Positions 44,457 to 54,311 of a DNA stretch of 64,000 bases are shown piece by piece; positions within the stretch are counted from its first letter, which is position 1; each line of letters begins with the position of its first letter. The DNA is from a virus, in IMG/VR virus record IMGVR_UViG_3300046171_000110, positions 26,794-90,793 of that record; one strand, given 5' to 3'. The position numbers were made by a program, and so were the translations under genes. Under the pieces are notes generated by a model, which was not told the origin of the DNA, ran no database searches, and was given only the letters and a program-made list of their open reading frames with translations.

Positions 44457-47400
44457 CTAAGTACGGAAAACAGCAGAGTCCTCTGTTATTTCCAAAACAC
44501 CCTCGTCTGTAGGCACAGTCATGTGCTTAGGCTTGTCTTTTGCCTCAGTTTCTTCATCTATAGAAGAATCTTCTTCCATATCCCTAACATCGTAATCAGG
44601 CATTGTCTTTTTGTCATGTAAATTAGTAGGCCCCATAGGTGATTCTATAGGTGTAGCGTAGTCTATACCTAGTCCCTTAGTACCACTACTTGATTGGCCT
44701 ACAGCGCCCACTCCACTTTTAAGTAACTTTTCTACTAACTGTAAGCCCTTAACGAGTACCTTTTCTTTTTCTTGCTTAGTCCACCATTCAGAATCTTTAA
44801 TTTTCTTAGGAGGTATGAGGGGCTTTCCTTGACCTTCTGTTTCGTGAACCTCAGCCTTATCTTCTTGCTCTTCGGCAGGTGCGGCTATCTGCACATCAGC
44901 CTTGAGCAACGCACCAGCGACTGGTGCCCAGTAAGGTCTTTGACTTTCGGACATGCGAACCAAATAACCATTAGATGCCAACGGACTGTGCGCTGTCCAA
45001 GACTGTCCTGACTGTGTACACTTGTATACAACATCGCCCTGTGGCATGACTACTCTTATACCACTACCTGCTCTATAGACTTCGCACAGCCATTGGGAAT
45101 CTTCTGCCTTAGCAAGTAATCCCAGAGTTTCTTGACTAACAAGTCCTTCTCCCTCAGCCTCTTCTTCAATCTTAGAGCCAGTTACGGTAAACAACTTCTG
45201 TCCTTCGGCTGTTTCTGATTCACCTACATTACTGACATTGACTCTAACATGGTCACCCTCGTTGTACTTTTCATCACTGTCAAATGCAGCACCAACATCC
45301 ATGTAGACTTCTCCGTCAGCCTCTACAGCCCTGTCACCTAATTCTTCATCTTTAGTAATAGGACCAGTACCCAATCGATAGGTGTAAGGGCCGTTGCCTC
45401 TTCTCTCTAAGACTCTAAGCACGACATCGTTGCCCGGACTGAGCAGCACCCACTTAGGGTGTCGAAGTTCACCAGCCATGTAAGTAGACTTAGCATCACG
45501 AAGTAACAACTTCTCATTTTCTTTCTGCAAATCCTCTACTGTAACTTTGAGACCAGCATCGTCTGTAAGCCTTGTATCGCTAGCGCTCGGAACATGTACA
45601 TTCTCAACGCCTTCCAAACCACCTCTAAGTATCTTGATTCGGTCATCTATTGGCACATCGTGTACTTCTTTATCGTCATACTTGAGAACATCAAAGATGT
45701 AGTAGCCCTCTTCAGTCTTGAATACATCTAAATGATAATCGTTATCAGTTACTTTCTTGAAGTTACTCTTGTCTTCGTCTGACAAAGTAAAGTTAGTCGA
45801 AGTAACATCATCATCTTCTTTCTTGACAAAGCCTCTTTCACCTTCTGGCATAACAGATACTATCCAGTCGCCTGTAAAACCACGCAGATGTTCGAGGTCA
45901 CCCAAATCAAAAATACGATGCATCGGTTGTAGGATAGGAACGCCTTTACCTATCTCTTTGCGGATAATGTCAGGATTAGTAAGTGTTGCTAGGTTGACAT
46001 CTTCTGACATAGCAATCGTGTTAGTTTCATTTCTACCATGCTTAAATTGAGCCGGAAAATGCTCTTCTATGTTGTATTTTTCCCAATCAGTTCCATATAA
46101 AACATCAGTCAAACCTGCTCCCCTCCATATAGCCATTGTCGGTTGAACTAACCTATCTCGTATAGGTTCAGGTAGTGGGATTATATCTATCTTCCCGTCT
46201 TTACTTATCTTGTAATCAAAGGTAATAGGGGCATTGTGACCAAACTCCATCCGATAAAGCGGTGCATTGTAAGTCGAAGCCACTATGTTGTGAGCATTTG
46301 GTCCAACTGGTTCTATCGGTTTAGTGACTCGACCACTCAGTCTAGCGGTAACTGCGGCAGGAGCAGCGCCCGGCTCGACAAATGGGTCACTATAAATCAA
46401 AGAATCGAGGGTTTGTTGTGCTCTGTAAGACTTACTAGTGCTTGCGAAATGCTTACCCTTTCTATAAGATTCGCCGTATTTTTCAGCGTGTTTGTCCTGT
46501 AACATTCTTTTGGTATCTTTGTCTAATACTAGACTAGCATTAATCATCTTCGCTTTGAAATTTTTAATATCATTTTGAACTTTATTACGCTTAGGGCCAG
46601 TGAACGCTTTACTTTCTAATTCCTGCAAAGCCGCCAATTTTTCTTTGAAGTAGTCATGCACCCTTTCATCAGGATTGACAGCGTGATGTATGTCGAAACC
46701 CATTTGATAATTTCTTTCGTCGACACCAGCCTTTTCTGCACCACCCATACCTCTTCTATGTGGCACTAATGCGTTTCTTAAATTGTTAACCATGGTGATT
46801 AAGTTACTAGCATCTTCGTTGTCAAAACCCCTAGTCTTTTTCATTTGTTCAAGCGTCGCACCAAAGTCAGCATCTGGTGTATCAAAATGATGCTTAGCAA
46901 AATTACCAATTGTCTGTATAGGCATGCTGAAATTTAACAATTCTTCTCTTAACCCTTGTTGCTGTAAATCATTTATGTAGGGAGATATGATGTCTTGATA
47001 AAAATGCCTCATAGTTTCCTGAGTGTGGTAATCTTCTGGGTCCATTCCTAACTTTTCAGCCAACCCCCCTAAGTATCTATCAAGGTTATTGTCACCACCT
47101 GCTCTAATAAAGTCCTGTAGACTAAAAACAACATCACTATTATGGGCAAAGTCTTTCGCTTTTTCTGCAATCGGATTGAAATTTTCATTCATCTCTTTTT
47201 CATCATACTCGTCTCTGGATGTGAGTGAACTCAAGCCGTGTGCTTCTGAGGGGGCTTGATGAAGATAATCATTTAGCATTCGAGCAAACTGTCTTAGGTT
47301 ACCCTCGATTATGTCAGGGGGTAGACTTCTATCAAATAATTCTGGAAACTCAGCGGCTTTTTGTTTTGCTAACTTTTCGTAGGCTTGGTCGTCAGCCTCT

Positions 47401-50039
47401 AACTTTTCCAGTAACATCTTGGTGCCTTCTGGCATCTTGTCACCAAACATCTTAGGCTCAAGTGTAGGAATCATCGACAACTGTTCTTCCAAATCCATAA
47501 GTTTGTTTTCGATTATTTGACTGGCTTCACCCTCTTCTTGAGAGGCGGCGTTTTCTAATTCCTCTATTTGACGCTTAAGATTATCAGCCCTATCTTTGTT
47601 AGCACGACTTCTGTTAACATAGCCCTCACCGTATGTTAACGGTAAGTAAACATCTTCGTTCATCGGTCTATGACCATCGTGAACTTGGCCTATCTCTACG
47701 GGTGTGCCCGGAGGACCAGCAAGATGTTTGTGATGCGCTATCAAGACTGCATCCTTACCAGCATCCTTCTCACGAGCAGCAGGGTCGTGACCGCCCCTGA
47801 AAGTAAACGGATTATGAGTTTTGAAATGACCCGTTATTTTACCTTCTAATTTATCTCTAATATCACCTTGTTCTTTATTAGTCGCCTCTGGCGAGTCAAC
47901 TGCTGCTTCATATTCATTTAGATGTAAGTTAGTGACCGCTGGATTGAGTGACTGAGCGTGTCGAGAAAAGAAATTGTTAGTTCCTACATCTTTATTAAGA
48001 TGGTTAGCAGAACCAGCAGAATGGATGTTAATTGGCTCTTCGGGGTGGGCAAAATCTACTTGTGGTTTATCACTATACTTAGAATCAACAACCTCTATTG
48101 GTCTGGGTAAGAACGGCGCAAATGCGCTTTTAGTATTGAATGTAAGGTGTTCGCCTCCATCACTATCTTCATGTATTCTTCTGTGTTCAAGTTTACCTGT
48201 ATTAGGATTCTTCATAAAAAACAGGCTTTGTTCATACCCTTTGTTATCCATAGTCACTTGGTCAGCAGGATAGCCTTCATCATAAGGTCCGACTTTTTCT
48301 TCTCCAGCCCGCATCTGAGCGAAAGCCTGTTCAAATACATCTAACTCTTCTTCTTCACCCTTGATGCCGGTCCTGAAATGATTTTTACCGTGAAGTAATG
48401 TAGCCTGATGAAGTAACTCAAACAACAATTGTGGATTCTTATTCAGCCCGCCGACTTTGAAAGGCTTACCCCAGTAAGTCGCTAAGGAATCGTTACTTGT
48501 TCCACCCTTAGTATACTCAGGGTCAAAGTCTTCTTCATCTATGTGGGGAGCGTAATGTATACTAGCCTCTCTCCTACCTATCTTACCAGCAAATATATTA
48601 CGAGTTCGATTTATTCTTTCTCGCATTATCTTGTCAACTTCTTCTTGACTGAAAGGGCCTTCTTCTGGGTTCCATCTATCCCTATAAACAGGGTGCTGGC
48701 CGGGAGCGTGTAATCTACCGTTTTTGTCTGCGCCTATCAAAGCAAGCAGGGTATCAAATTCCATACCCATCTCATGACCTAAGATTTGTGCCTCATCAGT
48801 AACTTTAGTTTTCTGACCTGCTCTTTGAATAGGAGTGAATTGTATACTGCGATTAACAACCTTATTTGGTTCATTAGGGTCAGTTGAAAGTTCGTAATTT
48901 ATGTAAGGTCTTTGACTGTAGTCGATTTCAGGTATGTTTTCCATTTCTTGTAAATAGTCCAGCGCTCTTTTGTAACCATTCTCCACAGCGCCAAACGCTG
49001 ACATGTTTTCAACTGCCCCCGGCTCTCTGGCAGCAGATGGCTCTCTTTCTCTGATTGCTTTAGTATTGAAGCCCGGTATGTGAGCCTTACCTACCCAGTG
49101 GTCAAAGATAGGCGCAAATCTATTCTGTATATTCTGCACTATTCTCGGCACCCAATCGTTACCACTCCTAAGTTTGAGAGGGTTGTTTTTATTTGTCAAA
49201 CCAAAACGAGCAATGTGGTCGTATACTTTTTGTCGCTCTTCTGGAGTTGTCCATTCCAAACCAAGCAAGTAATCAGTAAACTTTAGATTGTCTTTCCAGC
49301 CTTCTTTGGCTTCCTCCATATGCTTAATAGCAAGTCTGTGATTTATTTCATCATCATCGAATATACCTTGCTCGTGCATCTGTTGAGTCATCAAACTTAC
49401 AACTGGGTCATTGTTACTTTTCCAATCATTGAAGTGCCTTTCATAGATATCGTGATTGGTCATATCATCGGCCAAATCCCCATAGTTAGCGGTGTTTCTC
49501 AGAAACGCCGATGGACTGTATTCAGCATCTCCACTTTGTGAGTGTTTTCTGTGAAAGTGGTTAGTGATGTCAGCATGGTCACGACTAACACTTTGACCGG
49601 GGGTGTCGCCTACATAATAATTAGCCACATGGTCAGCCATGTTGTCGCCGTGTAAAGGAAACAGACTTGAACCAAAATAGTCAATGTCATGATGAGAATC
49701 GCTGTTAGGGTCACCCGGATTCATTTGGATGTTAGCCCCAGTAAAAGGTTGGCCCGGCTCAGGTGTGACGACTCTCGAAGGTTGTAAAGAGGGGTTCTGT
49801 GCTATTTCACTACCAGACATAAACTGTTCTTGGAACCAATCATGATTGTCTTTGAGGATGATATCTGCCATCTTGAGCAGTGTATCGTCTTGATTGTTTA
49901 AATCATAACCGTGTCTTTGTAAGTTAAGACTAGCAAAGTAGTATTCGGCAGCAGCGTCTGCTTTGCCTATGCCGTCGTAAATAGATTCTATGAAAGTAAA
50001 CTTAGCCCTGTCAAAGGTATCGTAATGACCTTCTCTCAT
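44457..50039 (-). CDS. Very large head-associated protein with ligase-like domain (~1,860 residues)
   Basis: Located between the portal cluster and the protease. ATG 50039 is preferred (GGTGGT leader) over GTG 50048. Most of the chain is charged, His/Asn/Asp-rich and of unknown fold. Residues about 1389-1610 resemble an ATP-dependent DNA ligase core: FTGDWIVSVMPEGERGFVKK aligns with motif I of ligases, but with Met where the catalytic Lys should be. A motif IIIa-like YYIFDVLKYDD and an OB-like AAFDSDEKYNEGDHVRVNV follow. The last 250 residues are charged. Possibly an internal head protein or a minor capsid protein that binds DNA; the ligase resemblance is my inference. Confidence 0.7.
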   Translation of the reverse strand: MREGHYDTFDRAKFTFIESIYDGIGKADAAAEYYFASLNLQRHGYDLNNQDDTLLKMADIILKDNHDWFQEQFMSGSEIAQNPSLQPSRVVTPEPGQPFTGANIQMNPGDPNSDSHHDIDYFGSSLFPLHGDNMADHVANYYVGDTPGQSVSRDHADITNHFHRKHSQSGDAEYSPSAFLRNTANYGDLADDMTNHDIYERHFNDWKSNNDPVVSLMTQQMHEQGIFDDDEINHRLAIKHMEEAKEGWKDNLKFTDYLLGLEWTTPEERQKVYDHIARFGLTNKNNPLKLRSGNDWVPRIVQNIQNRFAPIFDHWVGKAHIPGFNTKAIREREPSAAREPGAVENMSAFGAVENGYKRALDYLQEMENIPEIDYSQRPYINYELSTDPNEPNKVVNRSIQFTPIQRAGQKTKVTDEAQILGHEMGMEFDTLLALIGADKNGRLHAPGQHPVYRDRWNPEEGPFSQEEVDKIMRERINRTRNIFAGKIGRREASIHYAPHIDEEDFDPEYTKGGTSNDSLATYWGKPFKVGGLNKNPQLLFELLHQATLLHGKNHFRTGIKGEEEELDVFEQAFAQMRAGEEKVGPYDEGYPADQVTMDNKGYEQSLFFMKNPNTGKLEHRRIHEDSDGGEHLTFNTKSAFAPFLPRPIEVVDSKYSDKPQVDFAHPEEPINIHSAGSANHLNKDVGTNNFFSRHAQSLNPAVTNLHLNEYEAAVDSPEATNKEQGDIRDKLEGKITGHFKTHNPFTFRGGHDPAAREKDAGKDAVLIAHHKHLAGPPGTPVEIGQVHDGHRPMNEDVYLPLTYGEGYVNRSRANKDRADNLKRQIEELENAASQEEGEASQIIENKLMDLEEQLSMIPTLEPKMFGDKMPEGTKMLLEKLEADDQAYEKLAKQKAAEFPELFDRSLPPDIIEGNLRQFARMLNDYLHQAPSEAHGLSSLTSRDEYDEKEMNENFNPIAEKAKDFAHNSDVVFSLQDFIRAGGDNNLDRYLGGLAEKLGMDPEDYHTQETMRHFYQDIISPYINDLQQQGLREELLNFSMPIQTIGNFAKHHFDTPDADFGATLEQMKKTRGFDNEDASNLITMVNNLRNALVPHRRGMGGAEKAGVDERNYQMGFDIHHAVNPDERVHDYFKEKLAALQELESKAFTGPKRNKVQNDIKNFKAKMINASLVLDKDTKRMLQDKHAEKYGESYRKGKHFASTSKSYRAQQTLDSLIYSDPFVEPGAAPAAVTARLSGRVTKPIEPVGPNAHNIVASTYNAPLYRMEFGHNAPITFDYKISKDGKIDIIPLPEPIRDRLVQPTMAIWRGAGLTDVLYGTDWEKYNIEEHFPAQFKHGRNETNTIAMSEDVNLATLTNPDIIRKEIGKGVPILQPMHRIFDLGDLEHLRGFTGDWIVSVMPEGERGFVKKEDDDVTSTNFTLSDEDKSNFKKVTDNDYHLDVFKTEEGYYIFDVLKYDDKEVHDVPIDDRIKILRGGLEGVENVHVPSASDTRLTDDAGLKVTVEDLQKENEKLLLRDAKSTYMAGELRHPKWVLLSPGNDVVLRVLERRGNGPYTYRLGTGPITKDEELGDRAVEADGEVYMDVGAAFDSDEKYNEGDHVRVNVSNVGESETAEGQKLFTVTGSKIEEEAEGEGLVSQETLGLLAKAEDSQWLCEVYRAGSGIRVVMPQGDVVYKCTQSGQSWTAHSPLASNGYLVRMSESQRPYWAPVAGALLKADVQIAAPAEEQEDKAEVHETEGQGKPLIPPKKIKDSEWWTKQEKEKVLVKGLQLVEKLLKSGVGAVGQSSSGTKGLGIDYATPIESPMGPTNLHDKKTMPDYDVRDMEEDSSIDEETEAKDKPKHMTVPTDEGVLEITEDSAVFRT

Positions 50040-50055
50040 CCATACCACCAGCCGT

Positions 50056-50442
50056 TCAATTCAGACGGCTGGATAGTCGGTCAATAGACTTCTTCAATTC
50101 TGTTAAGGTTGGACCGTCGCCACCTTTGAAGTTTTCAAGAGCGCCTGTTGTACTGAAAGCAGTTGGATAGTAAGGTGATGTGCGTGTCAAGACATCGCTG
50201 TTTTCCATAGTTGCACCTTTGTTAGCAACATCTTCTACCCCGTCAAGTAGTACATTGTTTGTGTTGTAAAAAGCATTAGGTACACCAGACGGCTGTGCCT
50301 CGAATCGAGCATAACCTTCTTTTGAGCCTTCTTTTTGTCCAGAATAATTCGGCTCTGCTTTAGCAATACGCTCTTCTAACTTCTTTGCCTCTTTTAGCAA
50401 TCTGTCAACTTCTGGCTCTCTAGGTTCAAATCTAGGTCTCAT
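50056..50442 (-). CDS. Small head-module protein with terminal coiled coils
   Basis: 128 residues; helical at both ends (EPEVDRLLKEAKKLEERIAK and LTELKKSIDRLSSRL), with a Ser/Asn/Gly-rich linker between. It lies between the portal and the giant head gene, in a run of three small helical proteins. A minor capsid or scaffold-like role is plausible from position; no family recognised. Confidence 0.6.
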   Translation of the reverse strand: MRPRFEPREPEVDRLLKEAKKLEERIAKAEPNYSGQKEGSKEGYARFEAQPSGVPNAFYNTNNVLLDGVEDVANKGATMENSDVLTRTSPYYPTAFSTTGALENFKGGDGPTLTELKKSIDRLSSRLN

Positions 50443-50443
50443 C

Positions 50444-50815
50444 TTAATCCATTCCTAATTCATTTCCAATTGCACCTTCTGACTTTGCTTGGTCAGCCAG
50501 TGCGTGTATATCTGCCCAATCCATGCTGTGGAAGTCAGCGTTGGTTTTGGGTATGCTCAAAGGCTCTCCGTTGTCTCCTTTTAGAAGTACATCGTCAGCA
50601 TCTCCTCTAAAGGTGTCAGGCATGACATCCTCTGGCATACGATTTCTAGCAGATACAAATCCAGCCTTTCTCAAAAGACTTGCAGGATTAGTAAGTGCTT
50701 TCTTCAATTCTGCGTTTTCTGCTTTTAACATCTGCAAACCTGCATCCATGCTTTCCATCTTAGTGATGAGAGCACCCATGAGTTTCTCAGCAACATTCTC
50801 CCCCTCGTCGCTCAT
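50444..50815 (-). CDS. Small coiled-coil head protein sharing a motif with the protease/scaffold
   Basis: 123 residues, GGTGAGTAA leader. An N-terminal coiled coil (KMESMDAGLQMLKAENAELK) is followed by a Pro/Asp-rich region and then SMDWADIHALADQ near the C-terminus. This copies the SMSWDEVHRLAG end of the protease/scaffold protein, each preceded by an IPxT element. The shared motif may be a docking signal used in capsid assembly. Function otherwise unknown. Confidence 0.65.
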   Translation of the reverse strand: MSDEGENVAEKLMGALITKMESMDAGLQMLKAENAELKKALTNPASLLRKAGFVSARNRMPEDVMPDTFRGDADDVLLKGDNGEPLSIPKTNADFHSMDWADIHALADQAKSEGAIGNELGMD

Positions 50816-50824
50816 TTACTCACC

Positions 50825-51169
50825 TCAAAGTGTACGGTTTGATAGTCTACGGTTGATATTTCCAAAGCGAGAAGTTCTGATTGTTCCCGGCAAAACACTT
50901 GCTTCTGCCTTGTGAACAGTCTCGACTTCTGACATTTTCATAATAGGTACTCCACCAGCGTAGATGTCATTGACTCCTTGAATAGAATCGTCTTGCTTCA
51001 TTACAGCAGACTCAACATCACTGCTTAGGTAATCTGCATATTTCACAATTTCATTGATGTGATTTCTTGCGGAAAAGCCATCATTCTCGTCTAATGCTTT
51101 GTAAAATGCGTCTACATGAGTGCGCATTTTTCTAGCCATTGGGTCCAATTTTCTCAGGTCCATGCTCAT
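50825..51169 (-). CDS. Small helical protein after the portal gene
   Basis: About 115 residues. Start candidates are ATG 51169 and 51163, with AAGGTAGTGGAG upstream; GTG 51175 is less likely. The N-terminal half is helical (MARKMRTHVDAFYKALDEND, INEIVKYADYLSSDVESAVM), then a flexible basic end (RTSRFGNINRRLSNRTL). It directly follows the portal gene and precedes the coiled-coil gene. A connector-associated role is a guess from context. Confidence 0.6.
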   Translation of the reverse strand: MSMDLRKLDPMARKMRTHVDAFYKALDENDGFSARNHINEIVKYADYLSSDVESAVMKQDDSIQGVNDIYAGGVPIMKMSEVETVHKAEASVLPGTIRTSRFGNINRRLSNRTL

Positions 51170-51198
51170 CTCCACTACCTTCCTTGACTTTAAACTTC

Positions 51199-52968
51199 CT
51201 AAGCCCCTCTAGGATTACGGGCATTGACTATGCTTTGGCTCGCCTGCTGAACTCCGCTAGGCTGAGGACCTCTTTGTTGAACGCTTGACATAGGTGCACC
51301 CGCACCCATACTAGTTCTGTTTTGAGGGCTTGCAGGACCTCTGTTTCTCAAACCTGCACCTTCTCCACCGGGTTGCCCCATACCCATCTGTGCCTGTCTG
51401 CCAAGCATAGCCGCCCCCTGTGGGCTAATGTTTCGACTTGGCAAAGCACCCGGTGTACCCATGCCACCGCCCATCTGCATACCTCCCATTGGCATTCCGC
51501 CCGGAGGCATTCCGCCCGGAGGTGGTGGTTGTTGAGCAGGGTCATTCGGGTCTGGTTGCTTGTAAATGAATCGAATGTCACGGTTAGCATCTTCCTTAAG
51601 TTCAGGCTTGTAACCCATCATCATCATTCTTTGTGCAATGTTAACTTCCATTTCGTCACGGCGTAGTCGAGTAACTTCATCCTCTTCTTCATTCGGATAT
51701 AGTGTAAGTTGCCAATCACTAACATCCATTTGTTCTACTAGCATTGGGAATAGATGGTCAGTGTATACCTTGTGACCAAATTCAACCGCCCTGTTAGTTA
51801 CCAATATCTGCATACCTTCGTTATTCAGTCCACCAGATTTACCAGTGTCCATCATGAATACATTAGATACACCGTAGAAAGCAGCAATCCTTTGTCGCAT
51901 CTCATCTCTGGCTGCAATATACTGCATCTCTTCAAGGCTATCCATTAATTTAACCCAATTTATACCGCCACGACCACTACCAGACTCAATACCAATCTTA
52001 GGTATATAGTGCGGGTCACGCTCTAACTTTTCGTCGGTTGCTTTGAAAAACGACTTCATAGATTCGAGGTTGTCAGTAGTAACGCTCAATATACCTCTTG
52101 GTATTCTACGCTTTGAATAAGCAGTGTACATGTAGTTATCCATCGCTGTCAAAGTCATAGCCTGTCGCCAAAGAGTAGATACAGGGCTTCGACCATACAA
52201 TTTACTAGGATTGTATTTACTTACATGTATGACTTCTCCCTTAAGATAGTACTGTGTTTTACCAGAACCTGCTGTATTGACATGATGCACATCTTCTAAT
52301 TCATGCCCGCATACGCTACAACTTTTTTCTTCGCCAGAGTACGACTTCACTTCGTCACGATGGATAGGGCATACTTTGAAGCGACCACCTCTTACTCCAC
52401 GCTTATCAGCAATAATTCGCATAAAGATAGGGTCGCCTCTGACAATCTCTTTGATTCTATAGAAAGCCAACTCATTTGTTTCCGGGTCCATGTAATACTC
52501 TTTGATAAGTATCAAAAACCCATCATCAGTGATATTCAAATCGTACTCTATCTCTCTAAGTACATCCATGAAAGACTGTTCCATAGAGTTCCTTTGGTCT
52601 AGTAACCATCTTGGATAAACAAGTTGCTCTGGGTCTGGTCCGACTAACTCAGTATCACCGCAATCTTTGCACTCTTTAACATCGTGTTGAAACTCAGCGT
52701 TACAAGATGTGCACTTTTTATGGAATTTCTTTTCCCAATAGTAGCCTCTGCGGAATATCTCTTGCTGCAAAGTGGACAAGACTGTTCTTAGTATCAGATT
52801 CTCATTAGCCACTGCATAAAGCGCTGGTATAGTAATACCCTGTGCTAATACAGGCTCTTGAATTCCTGTAGTCCAAAGCGGCATCTGCGGCGCTGGAGTA
52901 CTCCTTCTTCTAAACGGGTTAGCCAATGATTCTAAAAATCTACCAATTCTACCTTTTTCTTCTGCCAT
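51199..52968 (-). CDS. Portal protein with two embedded zinc ribbons
   Basis: 589 residues from ATG 52968, which overlaps the upstream stop as TGATG behind GGAGGG. The core reads like an archaeal-virus portal: ITIPALYAVANENLILRTVL, then EVIHVSKYNPSKLYGRSPVS (the portal strand-helix), MRQRIAAFYGVSNVFMMD and FGHKVYTDHLFPMLVEQMD. Two Cys clusters are inserted: C86-x2-C89-x10-C100-x2-C103 and C200-x2-H203-x13-C217-x2-C220. The C-terminus is a low-complexity PPGGMPPGGMPMGGMQMGGG tail. As the portal it forms the ring through which the terminase packages DNA; the zinc ribbons may contact other head proteins. It precedes the capsid genes, as expected. Confidence 0.85.
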   Translation of the reverse strand: MAEEKGRIGRFLESLANPFRRRSTPAPQMPLWTTGIQEPVLAQGITIPALYAVANENLILRTVLSTLQQEIFRRGYYWEKKFHKKCTSCNAEFQHDVKECKDCGDTELVGPDPEQLVYPRWLLDQRNSMEQSFMDVLREIEYDLNITDDGFLILIKEYYMDPETNELAFYRIKEIVRGDPIFMRIIADKRGVRGGRFKVCPIHRDEVKSYSGEEKSCSVCGHELEDVHHVNTAGSGKTQYYLKGEVIHVSKYNPSKLYGRSPVSTLWRQAMTLTAMDNYMYTAYSKRRIPRGILSVTTDNLESMKSFFKATDEKLERDPHYIPKIGIESGSGRGGINWVKLMDSLEEMQYIAARDEMRQRIAAFYGVSNVFMMDTGKSGGLNNEGMQILVTNRAVEFGHKVYTDHLFPMLVEQMDVSDWQLTLYPNEEEDEVTRLRRDEMEVNIAQRMMMMGYKPELKEDANRDIRFIYKQPDPNDPAQQPPPPGGMPPGGMPMGGMQMGGGMGTPGALPSRNISPQGAAMLGRQAQMGMGQPGGEGAGLRNRGPASPQNRTSMGAGAPMSSVQQRGPQPSGVQQASQSIVNARNPRGA

Positions 52969-54275
52969 CACAATCCCTCCGCCCAACTTATGACCGTATC
53001 TCTGTCTACTCCCCACTCTCGGAGAGACTCCTCACCTTTTGATGTTCCGTCTCTGTTGGAGAACTGAACAAATCGCTTTAATTCAGTTTTTCTTACAGGG
53101 TCTTTTTCACCTATGAAAGCCATGACAGCCTTTGCCTGCCTTTCTTTCATCTGCAAATGTGGAGTAATTTTGTTCAGTAATTTAGTCAAATCATCTTTGG
53201 AGTAGAAACTAACACGGTGCTGGCTCCGTTGACCGTCGTTGTACACTTTTTGGTCAACCTGTAACACACCAGCGCCTATGTTCTTGTACAATTGTTCACA
53301 ATGTAATTTACCTCTGTCACCAGTGGCAATAAAACCAGCCCTTGGCTCACCTCTTTCTGTAATGGTAATGTAGCCGTCAGCATCGAGAAAACCTGCTGCA
53401 TAAGCCCAAGGGTCCTTGATTATGAGACCTTCTTTAGACAAACACATGTATTCGCCTTTTCGATGAGCCTTGACGATGTTTATCTCTTCACCATACATGT
53501 TGAGTAGTTTGGATAGTCTGTTAGAATTAAGTCGAGGTACGCCTTTTTCGATAAGGTTCTCAGTGATTGCTCTGGCTGACATAGAGCCGTGATTTGTGAT
53601 TTCTTCCTTTGCTAATCTCATCCATTTCTGTTGTTCTTTGGAAAGGTTGTCGATTTGATGTAATGCATTCTTCCACATCTTACGAGCATCTTGTTTCATT
53701 TCCATAGCGTTGACCCAAGCAAACTTTTCTTCCTCGCCCCAAACATCTTCAAACTCATCTAACTTAGCCAAAGCATCTTCTGCCGCCGCCCAAGAGTTAC
53801 AGGCTCTTACTAAACTACTCTTACGAGTTTCGCCAAACAACCTTAGTGACTTCAAATCTTTTTCACTCACACCCAACTTTCTGATATCTTCTTCGTATTC
53901 AGAGCCCCAGCCAAGTTGTTTGATGGTCGCATCTACCTCCATGCTCTTGATTTTACGAACATTATCTATGATATCATCTATCTCTTCACGGTGTTCTTTG
54001 AATACTCTTCGGGCTTTTCTGAGTTCTTTGACAATCTCAGATGCGCTTTTACCAAGTCTGTCCTCAAACCAACCTTCACCAGTAATACAAAATGGTGCAT
54101 ATACAGTTTCAGGTACATTTTCTGTAGTAAACACTACGGTCTGTGATGCAATTGACTTAGCAATGCTGTCATCGACATGAGGATGAGTAGTAAGACTTGA
54201 TGCGATGATGTTCAAAGTTTCGTGACCCATGTCAACAGATTTAGTAAAGTTTCCAATTCCCAGACTCGGCCACAT
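52968..54275 (-). CDS. Protein with winged-helix and LAGLIDADG domains between terminase and portal
   Basis: 435 residues from ATG 54275 (GGAGAT leader; GTG 54287 is also in frame). The N-terminal ~200 residues are charged and helical with no family recognised. About 205-265 looks like a winged helix (MSARAITENLIEKGVPRLNS). Residues about 288-395 contain AYAAGFLDADGYITI, a single LAGLIDADG motif with its acidic residue intact, followed by the beta-alpha pattern of that fold. It is not an intein: neither neighbour is interrupted. It could be a free-standing homing endonuclease or a LAGLIDADG fold reused for DNA recognition during packaging. Overlap with the portal gene (TGATG) shows tight coupling. 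Confidence 0.75.
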   Translation of the reverse strand: MWPSLGIGNFTKSVDMGHETLNIIASSLTTHPHVDDSIAKSIASQTVVFTTENVPETVYAPFCITGEGWFEDRLGKSASEIVKELRKARRVFKEHREEIDDIIDNVRKIKSMEVDATIKQLGWGSEYEEDIRKLGVSEKDLKSLRLFGETRKSSLVRACNSWAAAEDALAKLDEFEDVWGEEEKFAWVNAMEMKQDARKMWKNALHQIDNLSKEQQKWMRLAKEEITNHGSMSARAITENLIEKGVPRLNSNRLSKLLNMYGEEINIVKAHRKGEYMCLSKEGLIIKDPWAYAAGFLDADGYITITERGEPRAGFIATGDRGKLHCEQLYKNIGAGVLQVDQKVYNDGQRSQHRVSFYSKDDLTKLLNKITPHLQMKERQAKAVMAFIGEKDPVRKTELKRFVQFSNRDGTSKGEESLREWGVDRDTVISWAEGL

Positions 54276-54311
54276 AATTATCTCCACTTTTTGGTATAAT
54301 ATAATTCTTTA

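Noticed and set aside
52968-54275. LAGLIDADG domain as an intein in terminase or portal
   Set aside because: Neither host gene is interrupted and no splicing-junction motifs surround the domain.
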